Assembly (NCBI GenBank): GCA_002471345.1
Contig: DKPS01000176.1
Span: 1-64,000 of the forward strand
DNA from: Saprospiraceae bacterium UBA7328
GTDB taxonomy: Bacteria > Bacteroidota > Bacteroidia > Chitinophagales > Saprospiraceae
DNA: 64,000 nt
Direction of reading: 5' to 3'
Shown here: piece by piece, positions 17,333 to 26,100 of the stretch
Layout of the letters: each line of letters starts with the position of its first letter
Numbering within the stretch: the first letter of the stretch is position 1
Position numbers and translations under genes: made by a program
Notes under the pieces: model-generated
What the model saw: only the letters and a program-made list of their open reading frames with translations
Told to the model about the DNA's origin: nothing
Databases searched by the model: none

Positions 17333-19905
17333 ATTTTAATCCATTTGATAAATTGAAATTGAAGTTTATTCTGTTGATCATTTAGATAATCTACTAGGGC
17401 TGATGGAGATTCCATAGTGAGAAATTTAATATATAGTTTGTTCTTTCTTGTCTTAAAAGAAATCTGAGATTCATTTGATATGAATGGATAATGAAATAAT
17501 AGCTCCTTTACATGATTTGATAATTCAAGACTGTCTTCTTTCATTTCTTCTGAGGCAATCACATACTTTTTGTGTTCGAGATCATCTAGGTTATCATACT
17601 GATACTGGATTTCTGTATTTACGCATGGGTTTATGCTTATCTGAGATTGGCTGTCAATATTAAAAACTTTTGAGTTAAGCATATTATAAAGAATAGATTG
17701 CTGCTCATTGGAGTCCATTTGGTCCGAAACTTCTTTAAGGCGATTTTCAGAAAGTCTGTTATAGATAAGAAGAGCATTGAATAAAGCTGCACTTTTTTCA
17801 TTTACAATTTTAGGATACCTGTGAGGGATAAAATCTATCTTCCACTGACCTTTTTCATTTTGTGAAATACTTTTAGTCCATTCATTTAGACTAGTACCGA
17901 CATTATGATCGGTGTATTTCCATATTTTATGACCGATATTTTCAATTTGCTTGTTAGTAAGTGGTTCTTCTTTTGCTCCGAATAGTTCATTTTGTGTAGC
18001 ATCATGTCTGTGCCTCAATGTAGTCATGAATTGTTTTCTCTTAATATTCGAAAGGTCAATGTGGCTCATGAATGCATCACTAAACTTGATCGTAGTTTGT
18101 AGCCTAGAAAGAAAATGATTCCCTACTGCAATTACTATTAAGATATTAGCAGGGCTTCTCAGGATAAATGATCTTAAACTTTCCATGTTCTCTAAGAGAC
18201 TGGTGTTTTTATCATGCCACGTATGAATGTCATCTAAGAGTATGCACCACTTTTTCCTTTTATCTAAAGTATTTGTGATTGACAAAAGAGCCTCTGAAAT
18301 ATTAGAACCGCACTTTACTTTTTTCTTTCCAATATTTAGAGAAGAATGGGGTAGAAGTTGAATGAAATGATCAGGCCAATGGTGTCGAACTACCTGAAGA
18401 GCAAATGTAGTTTTACCAGACAAAGGCGTTCCTGAGATTACTAAAGATGTGCCAAAACCTTCACTCCAAAGATCAGCTATACCTTGCACTTGTGTCATTT
18501 CTTTGCTCCGATGAACTAAATAATAATCGCTCAAGAAACCATCGCTCATAAAGACCCTTTGGTAGTGGCCCAGTTGGGAATGCATGGATTTGGAATGTAC
18601 AAGTTTGGCTATTTTTTCAATTTGATCCACCCCATCATCGTATCCTATGTATGGGATCCAGGTTGCATGTGTTATATAGTTTTTACCCCAATCATAAATT
18701 TGTTTGAATATATTTTCAGTATCACTTCTTAATTGTACTAATGATAAATCATAACCACTTACCATCCAATTCTGATCATCATACAGTTGATCAGCACGGA
18801 GTGTTGATGATGATTGTTCGATAATTTTACCGTATTCATGGGAAATGGATTCTGTTGTAGCTTTCTGATTTTTACTTAGAGAACTTATAGTGCTTACAAT
18901 CTCATCATGATACGCTTTGTTTTTTTTGCCTTCTAGAAGCTGATATTTATGTTGAGCATTGATAAGCATAGTATTTACCCTATTGAGGTTTTGTTCTACT
19001 TGATCTCTCAGCTGAATATGCTGAGGAAGCAAAACCATGTCTACCCATTTTTTGGTCCCTTTAGCTAGCTCAAGATTCTTTTCTATGAGTAACCCATTGC
19101 TGTGACTCGTGATTATATTAATGCTTTGTAATTCTGTCACTTTATGATCCAGATGATCTAACCATTCTATTTCATTATCACTTGATATCGGAATATTTTG
19201 AAGCGAAGTTTTTGCTTCGGTTAGAGAAGTAAGCACATCTGAATGATTATGGAGTTTAGAATTCAGATTTGTGAGTAGCTGTTCTAATGCAGTTTCTTGT
19301 TCGATATACTTATTCAAGTGATTTTCTATATCTTCTCTTATATTATTTAGAGATGATATAGTTTTAATCATGGAGAGGTCCTGATTTTTTATTCGTGACA
19401 TCTGTACTCCACATTGATCTATTTGCTTCTTATAGACTTTGCTTGGACTTAATGTTAAACTAGAGTTTAAGGCAGCTATTTTCTGATTATTGCTGTTACT
19501 TATCCATTCCCATTTTATGTTTAGGTTTCGGACATATTCTGAAGTAATAGAATTAAGATGCTCATGAGTGGAGTTACTGAAATTCTTTCTTTCGACTTGT
19601 GAGACACTTTTACTCATCTCTTTGACATTTGCTATGTGAATTTCTAGCATAGTGTTTCTGAGGAAGATGAGATAATGCTTTAGAATAGGAACTATTTCAG
19701 TGTTAAAGTGATAGAGCCAATAATTATTTTGATGTGGTGTTCCAAATTTTTTGGATAGCAGGGCTCTGTTCTTATTATAAAATGAAAGTACCTCATTTCT
19801 CCGCTGAACGCATTGATCTAAGACATTCTCATTTTGAAGATCAGATATTTTGTGATCTATAAGATTTACAACATTTTCAATATTGACTGAATTCATATTA
19901 CCCAT
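17329..19905 (-). CDS. Large coiled-coil P-loop ATPase of unknown function, coupled to the antiporter
   Basis: 858 residues with no signal peptide or membrane helix, so probably cytoplasmic. Residues 1-370 are polar, Asn/Ser/Leu-rich and largely helical or coiled-coil. A conserved-looking linker (WIPYIGYDDGVDQIEKI, about 416-432) leads into an NTPase domain: Walker A GTPLSGKT (492-499), Walker B WCILLDDIHTW (553-563), a sensor-like VIAVGN (591-596), and then an IDLSNIKRKQFMTTLRHRH helix (616-634), as in AAA+/STAND-type ATPases. The C-terminal 200 residues have no recognised domain. I cannot assign a family name. It may control the antiporter translated from the overlapping start, or both may act in a stress or defence response; this is inference. 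Confidence 0.75.
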   Translation of the reverse strand: MGNMNSVNIENVVNLIDHKISDLQNENVLDQCVQRRNEVLSFYNKNRALLSKKFGTPHQNNYWLYHFNTEIVPILKHYLIFLRNTMLEIHIANVKEMSKSVSQVERKNFSNSTHEHLNSITSEYVRNLNIKWEWISNSNNQKIAALNSSLTLSPSKVYKKQIDQCGVQMSRIKNQDLSMIKTISSLNNIREDIENHLNKYIEQETALEQLLTNLNSKLHNHSDVLTSLTEAKTSLQNIPISSDNEIEWLDHLDHKVTELQSINIITSHSNGLLIEKNLELAKGTKKWVDMVLLPQHIQLRDQVEQNLNRVNTMLINAQHKYQLLEGKKNKAYHDEIVSTISSLSKNQKATTESISHEYGKIIEQSSSTLRADQLYDDQNWMVSGYDLSLVQLRSDTENIFKQIYDWGKNYITHATWIPYIGYDDGVDQIEKIAKLVHSKSMHSQLGHYQRVFMSDGFLSDYYLVHRSKEMTQVQGIADLWSEGFGTSLVISGTPLSGKTTFALQVVRHHWPDHFIQLLPHSSLNIGKKKVKCGSNISEALLSITNTLDKRKKWCILLDDIHTWHDKNTSLLENMESLRSFILRSPANILIVIAVGNHFLSRLQTTIKFSDAFMSHIDLSNIKRKQFMTTLRHRHDATQNELFGAKEEPLTNKQIENIGHKIWKYTDHNVGTSLNEWTKSISQNEKGQWKIDFIPHRYPKIVNEKSAALFNALLIYNRLSENRLKEVSDQMDSNEQQSILYNMLNSKVFNIDSQSQISINPCVNTEIQYQYDNLDDLEHKKYVIASEEMKEDSLELSNHVKELLFHYPFISNESQISFKTRKNKLYIKFLTMESPSALVDYLNDQQNKLQFQFIKWIKI

Positions 19906-19992
19906 AAGATTCTTGAAGTAAAGCCTTTTTCTTCAAATAGGAAAATACTTTCGAATAAGGTCTTTTATCAGTTTTAATTAGAACTTTACAAA

Positions 19993-20331
19993 TTAGGACT
20001 CTATGTACAAGGATTCTCCACTTTCGTCATTGTCATTGAGCCATTTCCAGTTTAGGCGAAGAATAATTTTGCCAATACTATTAAGTGATATGTCAGCTTT
20101 GGCTTTTCCAGCTTTCAGTTCATTATCAATTGTTATACATTGATATAACATATCAAGCTGATCTTCTTGAATTAATGCAATGATTTTGCCACATCGTATA
20201 ATACCACCTCTATATTCAGCTGAGATGATATCACCTTCTTGAGCATAGTGAAATGTCGTAGATTTATCTACTTCTCCTTTCTCGCTATTTTGTAGAAGAT
20301 GAAAGGTTTTATTATTAAAATTGTATTTCAC
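19993..20331 (-). CDS. Small conserved Bacteroidota protein (often mis-labelled N-acetylglutamate synthase)
   Basis: 112 residues, no signal peptide. It matches my memory of a conserved family with the pattern NNKTF..L.NSE.GEV...T.FHY.Q.G..I.A.Y.GG.I..G.I.AL......DM.YQ, and a C-terminal W.W. The same pattern repeats weakly as a beta-meander of short strands. Some databases label members 'n-acetylglutamate synthase', but no GNAT or amino-acid kinase feature is present. It lies 12 bp after the CotH-like gene and 87 bp before the ATPase gene on the same strand. Function unknown. Confidence 0.7.
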   Translation of the reverse strand: MKYNFNNKTFHLLQNSEKGEVDKSTTFHYAQEGDIISAEYRGGIIRCGKIIALIQEDQLDMLYQCITIDNELKAGKAKADISLNSIGKIILRLNWKWLNDNDESGESLYIES

Positions 20332-20343
20332 TCAATCAGCTAG

Positions 20344-21360
20344 CTATTCTATAATTTGTCTTCTTAGGACTTTAGGTTTTCTAAGCATATCAAAAAAAGA
20401 TTTCAAGTAGTGCGTACTCATTTTTCGATTTTTGTCATCCATGTATGAGGCAGATTCAATTGTGTTATTTACCTGATCTTCAATCGATAAAAAATAAGCT
20501 ACCATTTTATTGAACTCTGCAATAGTTAGATCTTTTACAAAGAAATATCTCTCATTGACATCTTCAATTGGTAGAGATTCATGAGGGACGGCATAGTGTT
20601 GGCCCACGAATCCAGAATAATCAAAATCATAAGGAATTGCTACTACTCTTCGGTTATCAGGATGTTTTACCATTTCTAAATTGTGCCTATTAGCCACTGA
20701 ATAATCAGTATTAGCAATCATGAATTGGAAGAAACTCATTTTAAGGTATAAATCACGTTCCAAACTCGGAGCTCTCAAATTTCCTGTTTCAATAATTTTT
20801 GCATCCGTTCTCTGCTTATACGCTTTTTCTTCTTCTACAAACATGCCAGTAAACTGAGTTGATTTTCCATCTTCTTCAATGAAAGTGACATTTGATAACT
20901 TGGCATTCAGCCCTTTAGGATCTATTATTTTGTAGATATCATAGAGTAAATATTCCTTATACAGTTTCTCTTGATTTCCATTTCCCCCTCTACAAGGAAA
21001 AACCATTTTAAGTTTATCAATCTTCTTTTTATAGCCTAGAGAATCAAGATCACTTTTTTTAAAATCTATTTTTATAGGTGGATATCTGCACTGCTTTTTT
21101 CTCATGTTTCCTCGAGCCCTGATTCGCCCTGGAAGAGCAATTAACTCAGATGATGATTCATCATAAATTGTGATTTCGGCTTGTTGGTATTCTTCTTTTG
21201 AGCTTTTTCTCACGAGATGACCAAGATTAGTATTGATATTTACATTAATGAGGCCATCTATCTCGAATATTGAAGAATATAGGCTTTTTTTCTGTCCTTC
21301 TAATGAGGAAAGAAAGCATATAGAAGTAAAATAAAACAGAAGTATATGGATGAATTTCAT
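20344..21360 (-). CDS. Secreted CotH-like family protein
   Basis: 338 residues. It has a signal peptide (MKFIHILLFYFTSICFLSSLEGQ), then an N-terminal beta part with the motif ALPGRIRARGNMRKKQCRYP (family pattern: R.R.RG..R...C.FPP...), a central helical part (YKEYLLYDIYKII), and a C-terminal kinase-like segment with FMIANTDYSVANRHNLEM and VVAIPYDFDYSGF. The placing of N..D, N and D.D residues resembles the CotH kinase active site, so protein phosphorylation outside the cytoplasm is possible. The CotH link is my inference from these motifs. It is the first gene of the minus-strand run ending at 15099. Confidence 0.65.
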   Translation of the reverse strand: MKFIHILLFYFTSICFLSSLEGQKKSLYSSIFEIDGLINVNINTNLGHLVRKSSKEEYQQAEITIYDESSSELIALPGRIRARGNMRKKQCRYPPIKIDFKKSDLDSLGYKKKIDKLKMVFPCRGGNGNQEKLYKEYLLYDIYKIIDPKGLNAKLSNVTFIEEDGKSTQFTGMFVEEEKAYKQRTDAKIIETGNLRAPSLERDLYLKMSFFQFMIANTDYSVANRHNLEMVKHPDNRRVVAIPYDFDYSGFVGQHYAVPHESLPIEDVNERYFFVKDLTIAEFNKMVAYFLSIEDQVNNTIESASYMDDKNRKMSTHYLKSFFDMLRKPKVLRRQIIE

Positions 21361-21864
21361 AAAAAAGATAAAAACATTTAGATGAATTAATTAAAAGAAG
21401 TTTGCTGCCTCTACATTCAACTCTATAGTATAATTCAATATCGCCAATAATGTTGATTGAAAGTTACGTATTTGATTGATTTGATGTGTTAAGCCAATCT
21501 TATAATATTGGTAAAGTAAAAAATGTCTTAATGTGGAGATATCTGAATTAAGTCAAAACCAACAACTGAGAATAATTTGAACATGAATATGTGATTGATA
21601 TTGAAAATGTAAATTAAATGTTGATTATCAAACAATTATAGATAAAGAATTGATTAAGGACTACTGGACCAGCTTTCATCCATAGGGTTAAAATAACAAT
21701 TGTGAACTCATTCTATGCCCGCTCATTAATTGATACATTTTACATAAGAGAATGCCAGTAACTAGGGAGTAGAAAATTTCTGAATTTGTCGGTAGGGTAT
21801 TTTTATAAAGAACTGTTTCATAATAGACAATGGATTTCTATTCTTCCATTTAAAAACTTTACTT
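21361..21864. other. Divergent intergenic region
   Basis: 504 bp between the divergent CotH-like and thioredoxin-like genes. No ORF, repeat or stable hairpin stands out. It must hold promoters for both directions, but no site fits the Bacteroidota consensus (TTG ... TAnnTTTG) convincingly. Confidence 0.4.
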
Positions 21865-22326
21865 ATGAACAGTTACAAAATCCGATGGGCAATATTTTGC
21901 CTAGTACTAAGTACTACAACATCTATATTTTCTCAAGGACTTCCACTATCCCATAATTTAGATGAAAGTCTAAATACTGCTAAAGCAGAGGGAAAGAATG
22001 TATTGATGTTATTTTCTGGATCAGATTGGTGCAAACCATGTATTCAATTGAGAAAGAATATAATTGAAACTTCTTCTTTCATTTCATATGCTAGAGAAAA
22101 TCTAGTAATTCTAGAATTAGATTTTCCATATAGCAAAAAGAATAAGCTCCCGAAAGAACAAAAGGAGCATAATGAATGGCTAGCTGAGACCTTCAATAAA
22201 GAAGGGTCTTTTCCTAAAATGATATTACTAGATCAGAATCAAAGGTCACTAGGAGTGGTCCCATATAGAAAGAAAGACAACACTGACGCATTGATTTCTG
22301 AAATCAATAAAATTATAGGAATATGA
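21865..22326 (+). CDS. Exported thioredoxin-like protein
   Basis: 153 residues: a signal peptide (ending near IFSQG) and one thioredoxin fold with the redox motif W55-C-K-P-C59 inside LMLFSGSDWCKPC. The cis-Pro region reads GSFPKMILLD. It is most like the DUF255/DsbD-gamma-type thioredoxins that carry electrons in the periplasm. It overlaps apbE by 4 bp (ATGA), so it is the first gene of the Trx/ApbE/DUF4266/DUF3570 operon. It may keep Cys residues of the DUF4266 peptide reduced; that is inference. Confidence 0.85.
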   Translation: MNSYKIRWAIFCLVLSTTTSIFSQGLPLSHNLDESLNTAKAEGKNVLMLFSGSDWCKPCIQLRKNIIETSSFISYARENLVILELDFPYSKKNKLPKEQKEHNEWLAETFNKEGSFPKMILLDQNQRSLGVVPYRKKDNTDALISEINKIIGI

Positions 22327-23291
22327 TTATCTCAGCAAGTGCAATGAATGAAACCAAAGCGCATCATTATCCGATAAAACTCATGGGATGTGCATTTGTA
22401 ATCACTGCTGTTCATAACAATCCGCAAACTGCTTGGGATGCAATAAGAGCAGCAGTCTCAGAAATAAAAAGAATTGAAAGTTTGATCTCTTCATGGAAGG
22501 ACACAAGTCAGACGGGTATGATTAATAATATGGCAGGTATAGCCGCTGTAAAAGTGGATCAAGAGCTTTTGGATTTGATACAAAGAAGTATAAAAATATC
22601 TCAATTGACCTCAGGATCATTTGATATCAGCGGAACATTGTCTCGATATTTTTGGGATTTTAACAATGACAAAGGCAAAATGCTCGGTGAAGATAAAATC
22701 CACCTACTGAGAACATTGATAGATTATAAGAACATAGAAATCAGTAACACTGAACGCACCATTTTTCTAAAGAAGAAAAACATGAAAATTGGCTTTGGAG
22801 GTATTGGAAAAGGGTATGCTGCAGTTTGTGCTAAAAAAGTGATGGAGAATATGGGTGTAGATAGCGGGCTTATTAATGCTTCAGGGGACCTAATGTGTTG
22901 GGGATCCCCTCCTAATAAAAAAGACTGGGATGTAAAGATCCCTGATCCAAAGGACAGAACAGCATCCTTGATGACTTTTACCTTGCCATTTGGATCCGTA
23001 GTAACATCAGGAAATCATGAGAGTTTCACATTGATAGATGGAGTTCGGTATTCTCATATTATTGATCCACGTACAGGATACCCAGTATCACACATACAGC
23101 AGGTTTCAATAGTGAGTCCTGATCCAGAATTTGCTGATGCTATGGCGACCGCTCTATCTGTAATGAGTGTAGAAGAAGGTCTCAACATTGTCAATAGAAT
23201 GAATGGAATAGAATGCATAATAATTGATGAAAAGGATCAAATCTATTATTCAAATCATTTCAAAGAAATGATTTTGGCAAAAGCTGCATAA
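22323..23291 (+). CDS. apbE: FAD:protein FMN transferase
   Basis: 322 residues, a normal ApbE length. Visible motifs are MGCAFVITA (start of the fold), GGIGKGYAA (family GG(I/A)KG(Y/W)AVD), the GLINASGDL strand, SGNHESFTLIDG, HIIDPRTGYPV, and SPDPEFADAMATALSVM with the metal and flavin-binding Asp/Thr region. ApbE moves FMN from FAD onto a Ser/Thr of a target protein. No target with a classic flavinylation motif lies in this operon, so its substrate is open. There is no clear signal peptide from this start, unlike many periplasmic homologs. It is translationally coupled to the thioredoxin gene. Confidence 0.9.
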   Translation: MIISASAMNETKAHHYPIKLMGCAFVITAVHNNPQTAWDAIRAAVSEIKRIESLISSWKDTSQTGMINNMAGIAAVKVDQELLDLIQRSIKISQLTSGSFDISGTLSRYFWDFNNDKGKMLGEDKIHLLRTLIDYKNIEISNTERTIFLKKKNMKIGFGGIGKGYAAVCAKKVMENMGVDSGLINASGDLMCWGSPPNKKDWDVKIPDPKDRTASLMTFTLPFGSVVTSGNHESFTLIDGVRYSHIIDPRTGYPVSHIQQVSIVSPDPEFADAMATALSVMSVEEGLNIVNRMNGIECIIIDEKDQIYYSNHFKEMILAKAA

Positions 23292-23400
23292 GCCAAATGA
23301 AATAAAATAATCAGCCTAAAATCTAAATCTAGTTTGAACTTCATAAAAGTGGTCTATGATCTCAGACGACAATCAAATTTTAAATGAAAATAAGGAAATA

Positions 23401-23628
23401 ATGAATTCACAAAAAAGAATAATAAAAGGACTATTTGTCCTGATTTTTATAGGCATTATGAGCTCATGTAGCTCTGTAAAAGGATATCAAAAAATGTATT
23501 TAAATGAGCCATGTATGGCTTTAGAAGGGCAGAAGCTGGACTATTTTGAAATCAATTTTGAAACATACCGTGAAGGTGCTTCTGGAGCTAATGGAGGTAA
23601 AGTAGGAGGAGGTTGCGGATGCAATTAA
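23401..23628 (+). CDS. DUF4266-family small lipoprotein with Cys-rich tail
   Basis: 75 residues from the ATG at 23401; an in-frame ATG 45 bp upstream would add a polar stretch before the signal and is less likely. The lipoprotein signal ends IMSSC (Cys23). The mature part carries the DUF4266 features: a conserved YLNEPCM segment, FETYREGASGANGG, and an invariant-looking C-terminus GGGCGCN. The Gly-Cys-Gly-Cys tail suggests metal or cofactor binding, or modification. Its stop overlaps the start of the DUF3570 gene by 16 bp, so the two are coupled. Confidence 0.88.
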   Translation: MNSQKRIIKGLFVLIFIGIMSSCSSVKGYQKMYLNEPCMALEGQKLDYFEINFETYREGASGANGGKVGGGCGCN

Positions 23629-24866
23629 TAGTAATTTCAATCACATTATTCTTCTTAGTGCTCATTCAAGATGTAAAAGCACAGGTAAGAAAGCTAGCTT
23701 CTGGCTTTCAATCAGATCAAAGTAAAAGAGATTCTACTGAAATCGAAATTGATGAGTATGTAAGACCTGATTGGAAGACCATCGATATGGATTTTCTCAG
23801 TTCTTATTATGCACAAGATGGAAACAATGGTGCGGTGACCGGAGGAATAGGTACAGAACAACTCACAGATTTTACTCAGAAGATGAGTATCAGGGTCCCA
23901 GTAACGCCGTCTATTTCTCTAAATGTAGATGGAGGCTATGACTACTATTCATCAGCATCAACTGATAATATAGATAACATCAGATCTTCTGATTCAGCTT
24001 CAGATATGCGTACTCATGGGAATATTGGGGCCACTTTTGAACTCTCTGATACTCGGACATTCGGATTCAGATTTGGTGGAAGTGCTGAATATGACTACAT
24101 ATCAATTAATGGAGGAGTAAATGCTGCATTCTCAACGAAAGATCAAAACACCGCTGTTCAACTTAGTTTGCAAGCCTTCATAGATAAATGGGATGTTATT
24201 TTTCCAAGAGAATTAAGAAGATCATCAAGTGTCACAACAGATAGGAGGAATTCGTATAATGGATCTATTGGGATTTCTCATATAATCAGCAAACGGACTC
24301 AAGTTCAATTTCAATTGGAAGGAACTTATATGAATGGCCTTTTAAGTACTCCATTTCATAGAGTGTATTTTCAGGAACAGGATGCTGCCCTAATAGAGTT
24401 GCTGCCAGATTCAAGAACAAAAATTCCAATAGGTTTTAGATTAAATAGTCATCTCACAGATAATCTAATATTGAGAACTTATTACAGGTATTATTGGGAT
24501 AGTTGGGGTATGACTGGCCATACTGCACAGATAGAATTACCAATTAAAATAAACAGATTTTTATCTATTGCTCCTTATTATAGGTATCATACTCAATCAG
24601 CAGTGGATTATTTCCAGCCTTATAAGGAGCATACACTTAGTGAGTCATTTTACACCTCAGATTATGATTTATCAGCTCTTCAAAGCCATGCATATGGAGT
24701 TGCACTAAGTTATAGTCCTGCTGGAGGATTAGTAAAAGCAAAGTTGCCTTTCATGAAAAGACCCGCTTTTACCATTAAATCTATAGATGTGAAATACAGT
24801 CACTATGATAGAAGTACAGGCCTGAAAGCAGATATTATTTCATTGGGCATTGGAATTTCATTCTGA
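23613..24866 (+). CDS. DUF3570-family outer membrane beta-barrel protein
   Basis: 417 residues with a signal peptide (ending VKAQ), a first conserved strand WKTIDMDFLSSYYAQDGNNGAVTGG typical of DUF3570, and then alternating amphipathic strands (YRYYWDSWG, YRYHTQSA) to a C-terminal aromatic strand (IISLGIGISF), as in outer membrane barrels. The C-terminal Phe is expected for BAM insertion. It is the last gene of the operon, followed by a terminator. The family nearly always travels with DUF4266 and ApbE, so a joint role at the outer membrane is likely but undefined. The start could also be the Met two codons later. Confidence 0.88.
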   Translation: MRMQLIVISITLFFLVLIQDVKAQVRKLASGFQSDQSKRDSTEIEIDEYVRPDWKTIDMDFLSSYYAQDGNNGAVTGGIGTEQLTDFTQKMSIRVPVTPSISLNVDGGYDYYSSASTDNIDNIRSSDSASDMRTHGNIGATFELSDTRTFGFRFGGSAEYDYISINGGVNAAFSTKDQNTAVQLSLQAFIDKWDVIFPRELRRSSSVTTDRRNSYNGSIGISHIISKRTQVQFQLEGTYMNGLLSTPFHRVYFQEQDAALIELLPDSRTKIPIGFRLNSHLTDNLILRTYYRYYWDSWGMTGHTAQIELPIKINRFLSIAPYYRYHTQSAVDYFQPYKEHTLSESFYTSDYDLSALQSHAYGVALSYSPAGGLVKAKLPFMKRPAFTIKSIDVKYSHYDRSTGLKADIISLGIGISF

Positions 24867-24884
24867 CGTTTTGACCAAACCTAC

Positions 24885-24926
24885 AAAGGGGTGCCTCAGT
24901 AGTATTATTTTGGCGCCCCTTTCTTT
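24885..24926 (+). terminator. Terminator of the apbE operon
   Basis: The stem aaaggggtgcc/ggcgccccttt (24885-24895 and 24912-24922, one T-G wobble) has a 16-base loop, followed by a T-rich run. Confidence 0.75.
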
Positions 24927-25078
24927 ACTCTTCTTTAAAAAACACAAAGGAATATTCGCAGCACTTCTACTTAAGTTCAATTATTCAGGCCTGAATTATG
25001 ACTTGATTTTTATTCACATTATGTAGGCATTCTAATTTATTTAACACACTCGAATGTCTTCATTTAAAATTAATTCAA

Positions 25079-25597
25079 ATGAAAAATATTTTTGGTTTTC
25101 TTGTTCTTTCTTTTACTTTTTTAATACTGATTACTTCCTGTGCTTAAGAGGCAGATTCATTATTAGATACAGCACCTGATACGATTAATGCACAATTGAA
25201 TAGCAGTAAAGACTCTGTCGTCACAGACTATCCTTCTGCCATTGACGATTATGTGGCAGCTAATCATCCTGGCGCTTCCATTTCTGAGGTTACTATAGAT
25301 GACGACGGTGAGTTTGAGGTGTATTTAGATGATATGACTGAACTTCATTTTGACATTGATGGCAACTTTATTGAAGAGGATGAAGAAGACGACGATTCTG
25401 AAGATGAAGATTTTGATGAAGACGAATCAGTGACGGATTACCCTTCTGCTATAGACGATTATGTAGCGGCTAACCATCCTGATGCAACAATTGTAGAAGT
25501 AGAATTAGAAGATGATGGTTCATATGAAGTGGAATTAGACGATGATACTGAAATTGTATTTGATGTTGATGGCAATTTTGTAGAATATGATGACTAA
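25079..25597 (+). pseudogene. PepSY-like acidic lipoprotein gene interrupted by an in-frame TAA
   Basis: The reading frame starts at 25079 with a perfect lipoprotein signal (MKNIFGFLVLSFTFLILITSCA, Cys21) and hits TAA at codon 23 (25145-25147). It then continues open in the same frame to 25597. The downstream part has two tandem PepSY-like (DUF2874-type) repeats 70 codons apart, each with YPSAIDDYVAANHP and a D-rich strand pair ending D(I/V)DGNF(I/V)E, joined by a very acidic linker. Without readthrough or a fresh start (a TTG at 25196 is in frame) the domain would lose its export signal. It is either a very young nonsense mutation or an assembly error. A periplasmic Ca-binding or inhibitory role is known only by family analogy. 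Confidence 0.75.
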
Positions 25598-25616
25598 ATA
25601 GAAATGATAAGTCAAT

Positions 25617-25655
25617 GGGGTGGAGAAACATTTCTCTGCCCTATTTTTATTTTTT
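25617..25655 (+). terminator. Terminator after the PepSY-like gene
   Basis: Arms gggtggagaa (25618-25627) and ttctctgccc (25632-25641) pair with two G-U wobbles; a T-rich tract follows. A convergent gene ends at 25729. Confidence 0.65.
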
Positions 25656-25728
25656 TGAAAGCGCAATTAGAGAAAAGGTAAAATGACAAATTCTGAAAGA
25701 AGATATTAAATTCAGTGAATTCTAAAAT

Positions 25729-26100
25729 TCAAAGCATATAATGCCTTATATATGGCCAAAATATGATTAACCCAGCTACGACGGCGCTTAATGCTGTGAT
25801 AAAAACGGCTCCTGCAGCGATGTCTTTCACTTTTTTAATTTGTTGATTTTTTTCCGTTGAATAGAAATCGCAAAGGGACTCTATTGAAGTATTGATCATT
25901 TCGGCTGAAAAGACCATAGAAATACATAAAATAAGTATACACCACTCATATGAATTGACCTTGAAGTAGATACCCAAAAGGACAACTAAAATAGCCGCGC
26001 CAAGATGAATTTTAGCATTAGGTTCACTTTTGAATAAACTTAAAATGCCTTCAAAGGCATAACCAAAGCTCCGTATTCTACTCTGTAACCATTTCATCAT
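25729..26100 (-). CDS. dgkA: Diacylglycerol kinase / undecaprenol kinase, DgkA family
   Basis: 123 residues with three membrane helices. The active-site pattern is clear: SFGYAFEGI at the N-terminus, SEPNAKIH (family E.N...H), and the catalytic segment FSAEMINTSIES (E...N..IE..(C)D). In Gram-positive bacteria homologs phosphorylate undecaprenol; in proteobacteria, diacylglycerol. Either is possible here. Its start overlaps the Smr gene stop by 4 bp (ATGA), so it is translated from the same message. Confidence 0.92.
   Translation of the reverse strand: MMKWLQSRIRSFGYAFEGILSLFKSEPNAKIHLGAAILVVLLGIYFKVNSYEWCILILCISMVFSAEMINTSIESLCDFYSTEKNQQIKKVKDIAAGAVFITALSAVVAGLIIFWPYIRHYML

Noticed and set aside
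19993..20331. Annotation of the 112-residue protein as N-acetylglutamate synthase
   Set aside because: No GNAT or amino-acid kinase motif is present; the label appears to be a propagated database error. The real candidate for this step is at 32415.
25145..25147. Programmed stop-codon recoding in the PepSY-like gene
   Set aside because: The codon is TAA, there is no stem-loop or selenocysteine-type context after it, and a point mutation or assembly error is simpler.
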